This document shows, in pieces, positions 1 through 5,560 of a stretch of DNA of 5,741 nt. Below the pieces are notes generated by a model that saw only the letters and a list, made by a program, of their open reading frames with translations, was not told the origin of the DNA and ran no database searches. This DNA comes from an uncultured Acidimicrobiia bacterium (lineage in GTDB: Bacteria > Actinomycetota > Acidimicrobiia > IMCC26256 > CALEDW01). The stretch's first letter is position 1, and each line of letters begins with the position of its first letter. Both the position numbers and the translations under genes were made by a program. The stretch is from positions 1 to 5,741 of the forward strand of contig CALEDW010000047.1 in the NCBI GenBank assembly GCA_937949585.1, written 5' to 3'.

Positions 1-717
1 GACGGCACCCTCGCCCCGATCGTCGCCGACCCGGCTGCGGCGGTGCCCGCGGCCGGGATGACCGAAGTCCTGGCCCGGTTGGTGGGCCGCTACCGGGTGG
101 TGGGCGTGGTGAGCGGTCGTCCGGTGGCGTTCCTCCGCCGCCACCTCCCCGTTCCCGGTCTCGTGCTGGTGGGTCAGTACGGCCTCGAGCGTTGGGACGG
201 TGCCGCGCTGGTGACCGAGCCGACGGTCGTCCCGTGGCGCGAGGTGGTGGCCGAGGCCGCGGTGGCGGCCGGGCGCGACCTCGCCCCGCTCGGGGTGCGG
301 GTCGAGCGCAAGGGCGAGGTCGCCCTCGCGCTCCACTGGCGGGAACGACCCGAGGCCGAACCGGCGGCGCGGGACTGGGCCGCGGCGCAGGCCGCGCGCC
401 TCGGTCTCGTGGCGGCTCCCGGACGCCGGGTGGTGGAACTGCGACCACCGGTGCCCGTCGACAAGGGCGTGGTGGTGCGGGAACTGTGTGCCGGGCGGCG
501 CGCCGCGTGCTTTGCAGGTGACGACCTCGGCGACGTCCCCGCCTTCGAGGCCCTCGATCACCTGGCCGCCGCCGGGGGCGTTGCGGTGGTGCGAGTCGCG
601 GTGCAGTCGCCGGAACTCCCGGAGGCGCTGGCCGGGCGGGCCGACGTGGTCGTCGACGGACCCGGAGGGGTGCTCGGCGTCCTGCGGGCGCTGGCCGGCG
701 GGGGGGAGCCCGGCTAG
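1..717 (+). CDS. otsB: Trehalose-6-phosphate phosphatase, 5'-truncated by the window edge
   Basis: This cytoplasmic HAD-superfamily phosphatase should hydrolyse trehalose 6-phosphate to trehalose and phosphate, the second step of the OtsA-OtsB route. The frame is open from base 1, so the true start lies upstream and only 238 residues are visible. Numbering from base 1, the sequence opens with DGTLAPI, the end of HAD motif I; the nucleophile Asp just before it is outside the window. VSGRP (37-41) is motif II. GQYGLE (58-63) resembles the GNxGxE signature of the family. ELRPPVPVDKG (146-156) carries the motif III Lys (K155). GDDLGD (173-178) is motif IV with the metal-binding aspartates. Family members are usually about 240-270 residues, so little is missing. 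The GTG at 43 and ATG at 58 are internal, because conserved motif I precedes them. The gene converges on otsA, its pathway partner, with a 4-bp overlap. A different sugar phosphatase is possible but less likely given otsA next door. Confidence 0.9.
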   Translation, partial: DGTLAPIVADPAAAVPAAGMTEVLARLVGRYRVVGVVSGRPVAFLRRHLPVPGLVLVGQYGLERWDGAALVTEPTVVPWREVVAEAAVAAGRDLAPLGVRVERKGEVALALHWRERPEAEPAARDWAAAQAARLGLVAAPGRRVVELRPPVPVDKGVVVRELCAGRRAACFAGDDLGDVPAFEALDHLAAAGGVAVVRVAVQSPELPEALAGRADVVVDGPGGVLGVLRALAGGGEPG

Positions 718-2102
718 CGCCCGCGGGCGCGTGTCGCCCGCCGGGCGCGTTCGACGAGCGCCGCCAACCACGATTCGGGAGGGTGACCTCGGGCTGCGGC
801 CCGGAGCCGCGCCGCGCGGCTCGCTCGCTCGCCGGGCGTCATGTCCAGCGCCCGGGCCAGCGCCTCGGCGGTCTGCAGCACGTCGAAAGGGTGCACCTCC
901 AGCGCACCGTCGGCGAGCAGCTCGAACGCCCCGGCTTCCCGGGAGAGGCACAGCACTGCGTCGCGCCGGTTGCACAACGGCCCCTCCAGGGCCACGAGGT
1001 TGAGGCCGTCGCGCACCGGGTTGACGAGCAGCACGTCGGCGCGCACGAACGCGGCCAGGCTGCGGGCGTGGTCGTCGCGTGCGTCGAAGAGGATGGGGGT
1101 CCAGGAACCCCGGCGCCAGCGGTCGTTGATGCGGGCGACGACCGCCTCCACCTCCTGGCGGTAGGCCACGTAGTCGATGAGGCTCTCCCGGGACGGGTTG
1201 CACATCGCCACGAACGTCACCCGCTCCCGCCACTCCGGGTGATCCTCGAGGAGGGTGTCGAAGGCGAGGAAGCCCCGCACGATGTTCTTCGACAACTCGA
1301 TCCGGTCGGAGCGGACGATCACCCGGCGGTCGTCCACCTCCTCCTCGAGGCGCGCCAGGTGTGCCCGCACCTCCGGCCGGTCGACCTCGGCGGCGAGGAC
1401 GACCGGGTCCGGCCCGAAGGTGGCGTGGAACACCCCCGGCGACGGGCCCCCGAGCACCGCCCGGGCCGCCCGCCCGAACGCGGTCGCCCACCGTTCGGTG
1501 TGGAACCCCACCGGGCCACCGGCGAGCGATGCGCACAGCGAGGCGGCGACGTCGACGGGCAGCACCCGGATCTCGTGTTCGTCGCAGAACGGGGTGTGCA
1601 TGAAGTGCACCACCGCCAGGTCGGGCCGCTGCCGCCGCAGGCGCTGCGGGACGAGGGCGAGGTGGTAGTCGTGGACCAGCACCTCCTCGCCGGGGGCGGC
1701 GACCTCCGCCACCGCGTCGGCGAACGCGGCGTTGACGGCGGCGTACGCCTCCCACGCCTCCCGGAACCGGCGGTCGAAGCGGGGGCGGCGGGGGAGGTCG
1801 AAGAGCCCGTGCAGCAGGAACCACAACGTCGCGTTCGAGACGACGTCGTAGTGCATCCGGTGCAGGCCGGTCGGGATGTCCAGGAGTCGCAGCGTCGGCC
1901 CACCGTCGGTGCCGGTCATCCCGGCCGCCGCCGCGGCCCGGTCGCCCTCCCCGAGCGCGGCCGCCACCCAGGTGGCGTCGTCGCGGCCGGCCAGCAGCGG
2001 TGCCAGGGCGCTCACCACCCCGCCCGCGCCCCGGTGGGCCCGCCAGCCCCCCCGGCCGTCGGGCTCGAACCGGTACGGCCCCCGGTGGGAGACGACGATC
2101 AC
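714..2102 (-). CDS. otsA: Trehalose-6-phosphate synthase (GT20)
   Basis: This enzyme transfers glucose from a nucleotide sugar to glucose 6-phosphate, giving trehalose 6-phosphate in the cytoplasm. The protein has 462 residues, close to E. coli OtsA. Visible GT20 marks are SHRGPY (5-10) and GAGG (25-28) in the N-terminal nucleotide/sugar loop; Y85 and W94, matching the sugar-6-phosphate pocket of OtsA; VHDYHL (143-148); HTPF (169-172); RIELSK (267-272), holding the phosphate-binding Arg/Lys pair; and RDGLNLVALE (364-373), with D365 and E373. The usual RLDYSKG reads RIELSKN, and the Lys of NLVAKE is Leu, so this is a divergent branch. A GT20 relative with another acceptor, such as a VldE-type pseudo-glycosyltransferase, cannot be excluded, but neighbouring otsB favours OtsA. 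The start is GTG, three bases after the treT stop, with no good Shine-Dalgarno sequence, suggesting translational coupling. Its TAG stop lies within the CTAG shared with otsB. Confidence 0.9.
   Translation of the reverse strand: MIVVSHRGPYRFEPDGRGGWRAHRGAGGVVSALAPLLAGRDDATWVAAALGEGDRAAAAAGMTGTDGGPTLRLLDIPTGLHRMHYDVVSNATLWFLLHGLFDLPRRPRFDRRFREAWEAYAAVNAAFADAVAEVAAPGEEVLVHDYHLALVPQRLRRQRPDLAVVHFMHTPFCDEHEIRVLPVDVAASLCASLAGGPVGFHTERWATAFGRAARAVLGGPSPGVFHATFGPDPVVLAAEVDRPEVRAHLARLEEEVDDRRVIVRSDRIELSKNIVRGFLAFDTLLEDHPEWRERVTFVAMCNPSRESLIDYVAYRQEVEAVVARINDRWRRGSWTPILFDARDDHARSLAAFVRADVLLVNPVRDGLNLVALEGPLCNRRDAVLCLSREAGAFELLADGALEVHPFDVLQTAEALARALDMTPGERASRAARLRAAARGHPPESWLAALVERARRATRARGR
717..747. 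terminator. GC-rich hairpin cluster at the otsB/otsA junction, possible bidirectional terminator
   Basis: A perfect 14-bp palindrome (GCGCCCGCGGGCGC) fills 717-730, starting on the last base of the otsB stop codon. Overlapping it, GCGGGCG (723-729) pairs with CGCCCGC (735-741) around a 5-base loop. A third stem pairs 735-739 with 743-747. The three are mutually exclusive. No T-tract follows on either strand, so a classical intrinsic terminator is not supported; a U-less terminator is possible. The segment also encodes the last residues of otsA, whose Arg/Gly codons alone could create such GC-rich symmetry. Confidence 0.3.
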
Positions 2103-2105
2103 GGC

Positions 2106-3359
2106 TCAGCCGCTCAGCAGCTCGCCGAGGAGGCGGAGCCAGTCCTCGAGCTCGCGGGTGCACAGGAAGTTCGCCCGCACGTGCTCGCGCCCCCGCGCCC
2201 CCATCTCGTCGGCCCGGTCCGGGGCGCGCAGGAGCTCCACCATGCGCGCCGCGCAGGCCTCCACGTCGTCGACCAGGTAGCCGTTCTCCCCGTCGCGCAC
2301 CTGCAGGACGATCCCCCCGGCCCGCCCGCCGATCACCGGCCGGCCCTTCCACAACGCCTCGCTGACCGTGAGCCCGAAGCCTTCTCGCAGCGACTTCTGC
2401 ACCACCACCGCCGCGGCCCGCTGGAACGCGTTGATCTGCACGTTGCCGACCTGCTGGATGTTGGAGAGCAGGTGGATGTCCCGGTCGCCGCCGCGCGCCT
2501 CGGTGACCTGCTCCCAGACCTGGAACCCCTCGGGGTCGTCGGTGGCCATCGACCCGGCCAGCAGCAGCTGGGCCTCGGGGACCTCGGCGCGGGCGATCCG
2601 GTAGGCCTCGATCACGCCGATGGGGTCCTTCCAGGGGTCGTACCGGCTCACCTGGCAGACGATGGGGCGGGCCGGGTCCAGCCCGTACTGCTTGCAGATC
2701 TCCCGCACGAACGGAGCCGGCAACTCGAGGTTCTTCACCGACAGCGGATCGATGCACGGGGGGGCGATCACCACCCGCTCCATCGCCAGGCTGGCCGGCA
2801 CGAACGCCGGCATCGTCCACACCGAGGCGTCGTAGCGTTCCACGTGCGGGCGGAAGAACTCCCACACGTGCGGGTCGGCGTCGGTGAGGTCGATGTGGCA
2901 GCGCCACACCCAGCGGGTGTCCCCGTCCGGTGCGGGACCCTCGCCGACGAAGGTGCGCAGTGCCGCCGGCTGGGGATCGTGCACCACCACCACGTCCCAC
3001 GACCCTTCCAGCAGCAGCGCGTTGTCGAGGGCCTTCTCGAGGTACACGCGCTGCATCTCCGCCGTCCAGGGCACCTCGGCGCCCTGCAGCGCGTTGTGCA
3101 CCGATTTGGTGATCGCGAAGAACTCGTCGCTGCCGTGGATCACCTGCCAGTCCGCCTCCACGCCCAGCGAGCGGAGCAGGGGGACGTGGGTCGCGAGCAG
3201 CTCGGCGACCCCTCCTCCGTACGCAGTGGCGTTCACGTGCAGGACCCGGCGGCCCCGCACCGGCTCGGCGAGGGCGTGCAGCCGGTCGATCGTGTCGGTT
3301 CCGACGATCTCGGCGTACTCGGCGAGGTCCTTCTCGAGCAGCGGTACCCGTTCGAGCAC
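2106..3359 (-). CDS. treT: Trehalose glycosyltransferring synthase, TreT type (GT4)
   Basis: TreT reversibly joins a nucleotide-activated glucose and free glucose to give trehalose, without a phosphorylated intermediate. The 417-residue protein has the two-domain GT-B pattern. NATAYGGGVAELL (43-55) is the glycine-rich N-terminal loop characteristic of TreT and retaining trehalose phosphorylases. HDPQPAAL (127-134) and WRCHIDLT (152-159) are further TreT-like stretches. SRYDPWKDP (238-246) and the EX7E motif EGFGLTVSE (E326, E334) mark the C-terminal donor-binding domain. Length and motifs match archaeal and Thermotoga TreT; the related retaining trehalose phosphorylase is the main alternative. 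The start is GTG at 3359, chosen because AAGAGGG lies 8 bases upstream and there is little room for a longer protein. It is the first gene of a treT-otsA operon (3-bp gap) and is divergent from the glycerate kinase. Having TreT and OtsAB together gives two routes to trehalose, or synthesis plus recovery. Confidence 0.87.
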   Translation of the reverse strand: MLERVPLLEKDLAEYAEIVGTDTIDRLHALAEPVRGRRVLHVNATAYGGGVAELLATHVPLLRSLGVEADWQVIHGSDEFFAITKSVHNALQGAEVPWTAEMQRVYLEKALDNALLLEGSWDVVVVHDPQPAALRTFVGEGPAPDGDTRWVWRCHIDLTDADPHVWEFFRPHVERYDASVWTMPAFVPASLAMERVVIAPPCIDPLSVKNLELPAPFVREICKQYGLDPARPIVCQVSRYDPWKDPIGVIEAYRIARAEVPEAQLLLAGSMATDDPEGFQVWEQVTEARGGDRDIHLLSNIQQVGNVQINAFQRAAAVVVQKSLREGFGLTVSEALWKGRPVIGGRAGGIVLQVRDGENGYLVDDVEACAARMVELLRAPDRADEMGARGREHVRANFLCTRELEDWLRLLGELLSG

Positions 3360-3367
3360 GCGGTGAT

Positions 3368-3374
3368 CCCTCTT
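3368..3374 (-). promoter_or_regulatory. Ribosome binding site of treT
   Basis: On the minus strand AAGAGGG lies 8 bases before the GTG at 3359. It is a good purine-rich Shine-Dalgarno match and supports that GTG as the treT start. Confidence 0.65.
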
Positions 3375-3396
3375 GACCGGCGGCGGGCGAGGTCAA
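3373..3396. repeat. Inverted repeat TTGACC-N12-GGTCAA in the treT/kinase divergent region
   Basis: Two perfect 6-bp half-sites, TTGACC (3373-3378) and GGTCAA (3391-3396), lie 18 bp apart start to start, in the middle of the 46-bp region between two divergent starts. Each half also resembles a -35 hexamer reading inward. The spacing and position suit an operator for a dimeric regulator controlling both genes. The arms do not extend beyond 6 bp, so chance occurrence is possible. Confidence 0.35.
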
Positions 3397-3399
3397 TCT
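3373..3399 (+). promoter_or_regulatory. Candidate promoter of the glycerate kinase gene
   Basis: TTGACC (3373-3378) matches the -35 consensus at five of six bases. The best-placed -10, CAATCT (3394-3399), keeps only the key -11 A and -7 T, after a short 15-bp spacer. It would place transcription start at the GTG at 3406, giving a leaderless message. The -10 patch overlaps the treT -10 on the other strand. Confidence 0.25.
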
Positions 3400-3400
3400 A
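3395..3400 (-). promoter_or_regulatory. Candidate -10 element for the treT-otsA operon
   Basis: The minus strand reads TAGATT, fitting the actinobacterial TANNNT pattern, in the only AT-rich patch of this intergenic region. A transcription start near 3388 would leave a leader of about 28 bases carrying the AAGAGGG ribosome site. No convincing -35 is seen at 17-18 bases upstream. Confidence 0.4.
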
Positions 3401-3405
3401 TCGGC

Positions 3406-4443
3406 GTGACCGGAGCGGCCCTGGCCTGTCCCGACAAGTTCCGCGGGTCGCTCTCGGCGCCGGCGGCGGCGGCGGCGATCGCCCGCGGGCTGGCGCAGGC
3501 CGGGTGGGAACCGGTGCGGACCCTCCCGCTCGCCGACGGTGGGGAGGGGACCCTGGACGTCCTGCTGGCGGCGCGTGGAGGTCGGCGCCGGACCGCGACG
3601 GTCACCGGGCCGTTGGGGGATCCGGTGGTGGCCGACTGGGGCCGGCTGCCCGACGGCACGGCGGTCGTGGAGATGGCCAGGGCCAGCGGTCTGGCCCTGA
3701 CCGACGGGCGCAACGATCCGCTGCGGGCCACGACCCGGGGCACCGGGGAGCTCATCGCCGCGGCCCGGGCCGCCGGGTGCCGCCGGATCCTGGTGGCGGT
3801 GGGGGGGAGCGCCACCACCGACGGCGGGCTCGGGGCCGTCGAGGTGCTGGGCTGGTCGCTCGCCGGGCTCGAGGTGACCGTCGCCTGCGACGTGCGCACC
3901 CCGTTCGTGGAGGCGGCGCGCCGCTACGGCCCGCAGAAGGGGGCGACGCCGGCGCAGGTGGCGCTGCTCGGTCGCCGCCTCGAACGCCTGGCCGAGCTCT
4001 ACGAGCGGCGCACCGGTGTACGGGTGCGCGACCTGCCCGGATCGGGTGCCGCCGGCGGGCTCGCCGGCGGGCTCGCCGCACTCGGGGCGCGCCTGGCGCC
4101 GGGCTTCGAGGTCGTGGCCGACGCCGTCGGCCTCGACGACGCCCTGGCCACCGCCCGGCTCGTGGTGACCGGCGAGGGTCGCGTCGACGAGACCTCGTTC
4201 TCCGGCAAGGTGGTCGGCGAGGTCCTCGCCCGCGTCCCGACCGGGACGGCGCGGGGGGTGGTCGCCGGTGAGGTCCTCCCGTCGGCACGGGCCCGGCTCG
4301 CCGCCGCCGGCGTCGAGGTGGAGGCCCTGTGCGACGCGGTCGCCACACCGCAGGAGGCGTTCGCCCGGGCCGAGGCGCTGGCCGCCGCGGCCGCTGCGGC
4401 GCTGGGCCGGCGCCTTGCGGGTGGCGGGGGGCTCAGGCGGTGA
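3406..4443 (+). CDS. Glycerate kinase (GlxK/GarK family)
   Basis: Members of this family phosphorylate D-glycerate with ATP; the E. coli enzymes GarK and GlxK give 2-phosphoglycerate. With the GTG start at 3406 the protein has 345 residues. Family marks are CPDKFRGSLSA (8-18), PLADGGEGT (41-49), ASGLAL (93-98), TTRGTGELI (109-117), GGSATTDGG (133-141), CDV (161-163), GPQKGATPAQ (175-184) and PGSGAAGGL (211-219). An upstream in-frame TTG at 3373 would add 11 Gly-rich residues without family resemblance and falls inside the promoter/dyad, so GTG 3406 is preferred; GAGGT lies 12 bases upstream, or the mRNA may be leaderless. The segment between GGSATTDGG and CDV is short, and the family usually has 370-380 residues. 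The gene diverges from treT and overlaps the end of gpgS by 11 bp. It may recycle glycerate from glucosylglycerate or supply phosphoglycerate; this is inference from context. Confidence 0.9.
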   Translation: MTGAALACPDKFRGSLSAPAAAAAIARGLAQAGWEPVRTLPLADGGEGTLDVLLAARGGRRRTATVTGPLGDPVVADWGRLPDGTAVVEMARASGLALTDGRNDPLRATTRGTGELIAAARAAGCRRILVAVGGSATTDGGLGAVEVLGWSLAGLEVTVACDVRTPFVEAARRYGPQKGATPAQVALLGRRLERLAELYERRTGVRVRDLPGSGAAGGLAGGLAALGARLAPGFEVVADAVGLDDALATARLVVTGEGRVDETSFSGKVVGEVLARVPTGTARGVVAGEVLPSARARLAAAGVEVEALCDAVATPQEAFARAEALAAAAAAALGRRLAGGGGLRR

Positions 4444-4447
4444 GCTC
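4429..4447. terminator. Hairpin formed by the two converging stop codons
   Basis: GCTCA (4431-4435) pairs with TGAGC (4441-4445) around a 5-base GGCGG loop. Adding 4429-4430 and 4446-4447 gives 7 pairs, one of them G-U. The left arm contains the gpgS stop (TCA on +) and the right arm the glycerate kinase stop (TGA). No T-tract follows on either side, so a terminator role is only suggested by position. Confidence 0.35.
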
Positions 4448-5365
4448 GAGGCCGTGCTTGGCGCGGTACGCAGGGTGCTCGCGCATCGGGGGACGTTCCC
4501 GAACCGAGAGCTCCACCGCTTCGAGGCGGTACTCGTCGTCGAAGCGCACCAGCCGGTGGGTCCCGTCGACGGCCGGCTCCAGCCCGGCCTTGCGCAGCGC
4601 CGTCACGAGGATCTCCATCGCCTGCGGTCCCAGGTCGCGCAGCGAACGGTTGCGGTGGTGCCGCACCCCCAGGTCGCACTGCGCGATGGCCGCAGGTCCG
4701 AACCGGGCCGCGATGTCGATGAGCAGACCCAACTCCACCCCCCAACCCTCGACGAACGGCACCGCGTCCAGCACCGCGCGCCGCCCCGCGTACTCCCCGG
4801 CCAGGGGCTGGCGCACCGTGGCCAGGTGCGGGAAGAGGTGGGACAGCAGCGGCCGGGCCATCAGCTCGGTCACCCGCCCGCCGCCGGTGGCCGCCCCGTC
4901 CAAGGGGCGCCGGTAGAACCCCTTCACGAACCCGATCCCCGGATCGGCGAGCAACGGCCCGACCAGCCCCGTCACGAAGTGGGGCGGGAAGGAGCGGATG
5001 TCGGCGTCGACCCAGCAGATGAGGTCGCCCGCGCACGCGTAGACGGAGGCCCACAGGGCATAGCCCTTCCCCCACCCGACGTCGCCGAGGGGCAGGTCCG
5101 GGACGCGCACCACCGTGGCGCCGGCCCGGGCCGCGGCCAGCTCGGTGCGGGAGTCGGGGGAGTCGTCCATGACCACCACCTCGTCGACGAGCGGGACGCC
5201 GATGATGAGGTGCTCCCGGATCGTCGACACGATCGCCCCGACGGTCTCGGACTCGTCCCGGGCGGGCAGGCACACCGAGATCCGCAGCCCGCCGGCGCGC
5301 TTGGCCGCGGCCAGGGCGTCCGGTGCGAACGCGGTGTGGGTGAAGGTGGCGAGCGGGCCCGGCAC
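4433..5365 (-). CDS. gpgS: Glucosyl-3-phosphoglycerate synthase (GT81)
   Basis: GpgS transfers glucose from a nucleotide sugar to 3-phosphoglycerate, giving glucosyl-3-phosphoglycerate, precursor of glucosylglycerate and of mycobacterial methylglucose lipopolysaccharide. Starting from GTG 5365 the protein has 310 residues, near the 324 of M. tuberculosis GpgS (Rv1208). Conserved blocks are SVCLPARDE (30-38), GWGKGYALW (97-105), the metal-binding VDADI (119-123, DAD for the usual DSD), FVKGFYRRPL (146-155), TGGGRVTELMARPLL (160-174), QPLAGEYA (186-193), GWGVELGLLID (207-217) and GVRHHRNR (233-240), whose second His matches the metal-binding His of the M. tuberculosis enzyme. ERPPM (290-294) is shared near the C terminus. 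The open frame extends to an ATG at 5443, but those 26 extra residues lack family similarity and would begin inside the SAM aptamer of the opposite strand, so GTG 5365 is preferred; no Shine-Dalgarno is seen. No GpgP phosphatase gene is visible nearby. Confidence 0.93.
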   Translation of the reverse strand: MPGPLATFTHTAFAPDALAAAKRAGGLRISVCLPARDESETVGAIVSTIREHLIIGVPLVDEVVVMDDSPDSRTELAAARAGATVVRVPDLPLGDVGWGKGYALWASVYACAGDLICWVDADIRSFPPHFVTGLVGPLLADPGIGFVKGFYRRPLDGAATGGGRVTELMARPLLSHLFPHLATVRQPLAGEYAGRRAVLDAVPFVEGWGVELGLLIDIAARFGPAAIAQCDLGVRHHRNRSLRDLGPQAMEILVTALRKAGLEPAVDGTHRLVRFDDEYRLEAVELSVRERPPMREHPAYRAKHGLELTA

Positions 5366-5373
5366 GCCCGTGC

Positions 5374-5379
5374 AGCGTA
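5374..5379 (-). promoter_or_regulatory. Candidate -10 element for near-leaderless gpgS transcription
   Basis: The minus strand reads TACGCT (TANNNT pattern) 8 bases before the GTG at 5365. The predicted transcription start near 5367 leaves a leader of about two bases, which would explain the missing Shine-Dalgarno sequence. The -35 region near 5397-5402 is weak. Confidence 0.4.
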
Positions 5380-5397
5380 GACCGCGGGCCGGCCGGG

Positions 5398-5427
5398 TTC
5401 GCGAGCCGGGTGGGGGTCGTCTACACT
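5398..5427 (+). promoter_or_regulatory. Candidate promoter of the SAM-riboswitch leader
   Basis: TACACT (5422-5427) is a good -10 match, with a weak -35 TTCGCG (5398-5403) after an 18-bp spacer. Transcription would begin near 5434, five bases before the aptamer, as expected for riboswitch leaders. The -35 overlaps the -35 area of gpgS on the other strand. Confidence 0.55.
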
Positions 5428-5438
5428 TTCCGCACGCG

Positions 5439-5523
5439 CTCATCCAGAGCGGCCGAGGGACGGGCCCGACGACGCCGCGGCAACCAGCGCAGGTGCGCCA
5501 GGTGCCAATGCCCGAACGATGAG
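5439..5523 (+). promoter_or_regulatory. SAM riboswitch aptamer (SAM-I superfamily, no P4; SAM-I/IV-variant-like)
   Basis: This 85-base RNA element binds S-adenosylmethionine and should control the gene downstream. P1 is CTCATC (5439-5444) with GATGAG (5518-5523). P2 pairs CGGC (5450-5453) with GCCG (5474-5477), followed by the kink-turn G/A-rich part, then GGG (5457-5459) with CCC (5465-5467). Its loop GGG (5462-5464) can pair with CCC (5511-5513), the SAM-I pseudoknot. The conserved GGCAACC lies at 5479-5485. P3 pairs ACC (5483-5485) with GGT (5501-5503) and GCGC (5487-5490) with GCGC (5495-5498) around an AGGT loop. GGTGCCAAT (5501-5509) is the conserved stretch after P3. Only GAAC separates the pseudoknot strand from P1, so the P4 hairpin of canonical SAM-I is absent. 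That fits the SAM-I/IV variant class; the exact class needs a covariance model. Confidence 0.92.
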
Positions 5524-5526
5524 AGA

Positions 5527-5541
5527 GCCCAGAGCGTGGGC
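5527..5541 (+). promoter_or_regulatory. Leader hairpin A just after the SAM aptamer
   Basis: GCCCA (5527-5531) pairs perfectly with TGGGC (5537-5541) around the loop GAGCG, three bases after P1. It may be an accessory stem of the aptamer or part of the expression platform. No T-tract follows. Confidence 0.4.
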
Positions 5542-5560
5542 GGCCGGACCCCGGCGTCTC

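Noticed and set aside
700..706. Runs of seven G or C (700-706, 2047-2053, 2758-2764, 3801-3807) as phase-variation tracts.
   Set aside because: All four genes are in frame across the runs, and such short tracts are expected by chance in DNA this GC-rich. They could matter only as sequencing-error sites.
3373..3405. TTG start giving 11 extra residues to the glycerate kinase.
   Set aside because: The extra residues have no family counterpart, TTG is a rare start, and the segment carries the dyad and probable promoter elements.
783..4271. A 1162-codon open frame on the plus strand antisense to otsA and treT.
   Set aside because: Its translation is low-complexity and rich in Arg, Pro, Gly and His, with no family motifs. 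It runs opposite two clearly conserved proteins and into the glycerate kinase in another frame. Stop-free antisense frames are expected at this GC content.
3999..5273. A 424-codon open frame on the minus strand across the glycerate kinase and gpgS.
   Set aside because: It reads as Arg/Ala/Gly/Pro-rich sequence with no motifs and crosses two recognisable genes in other frames.
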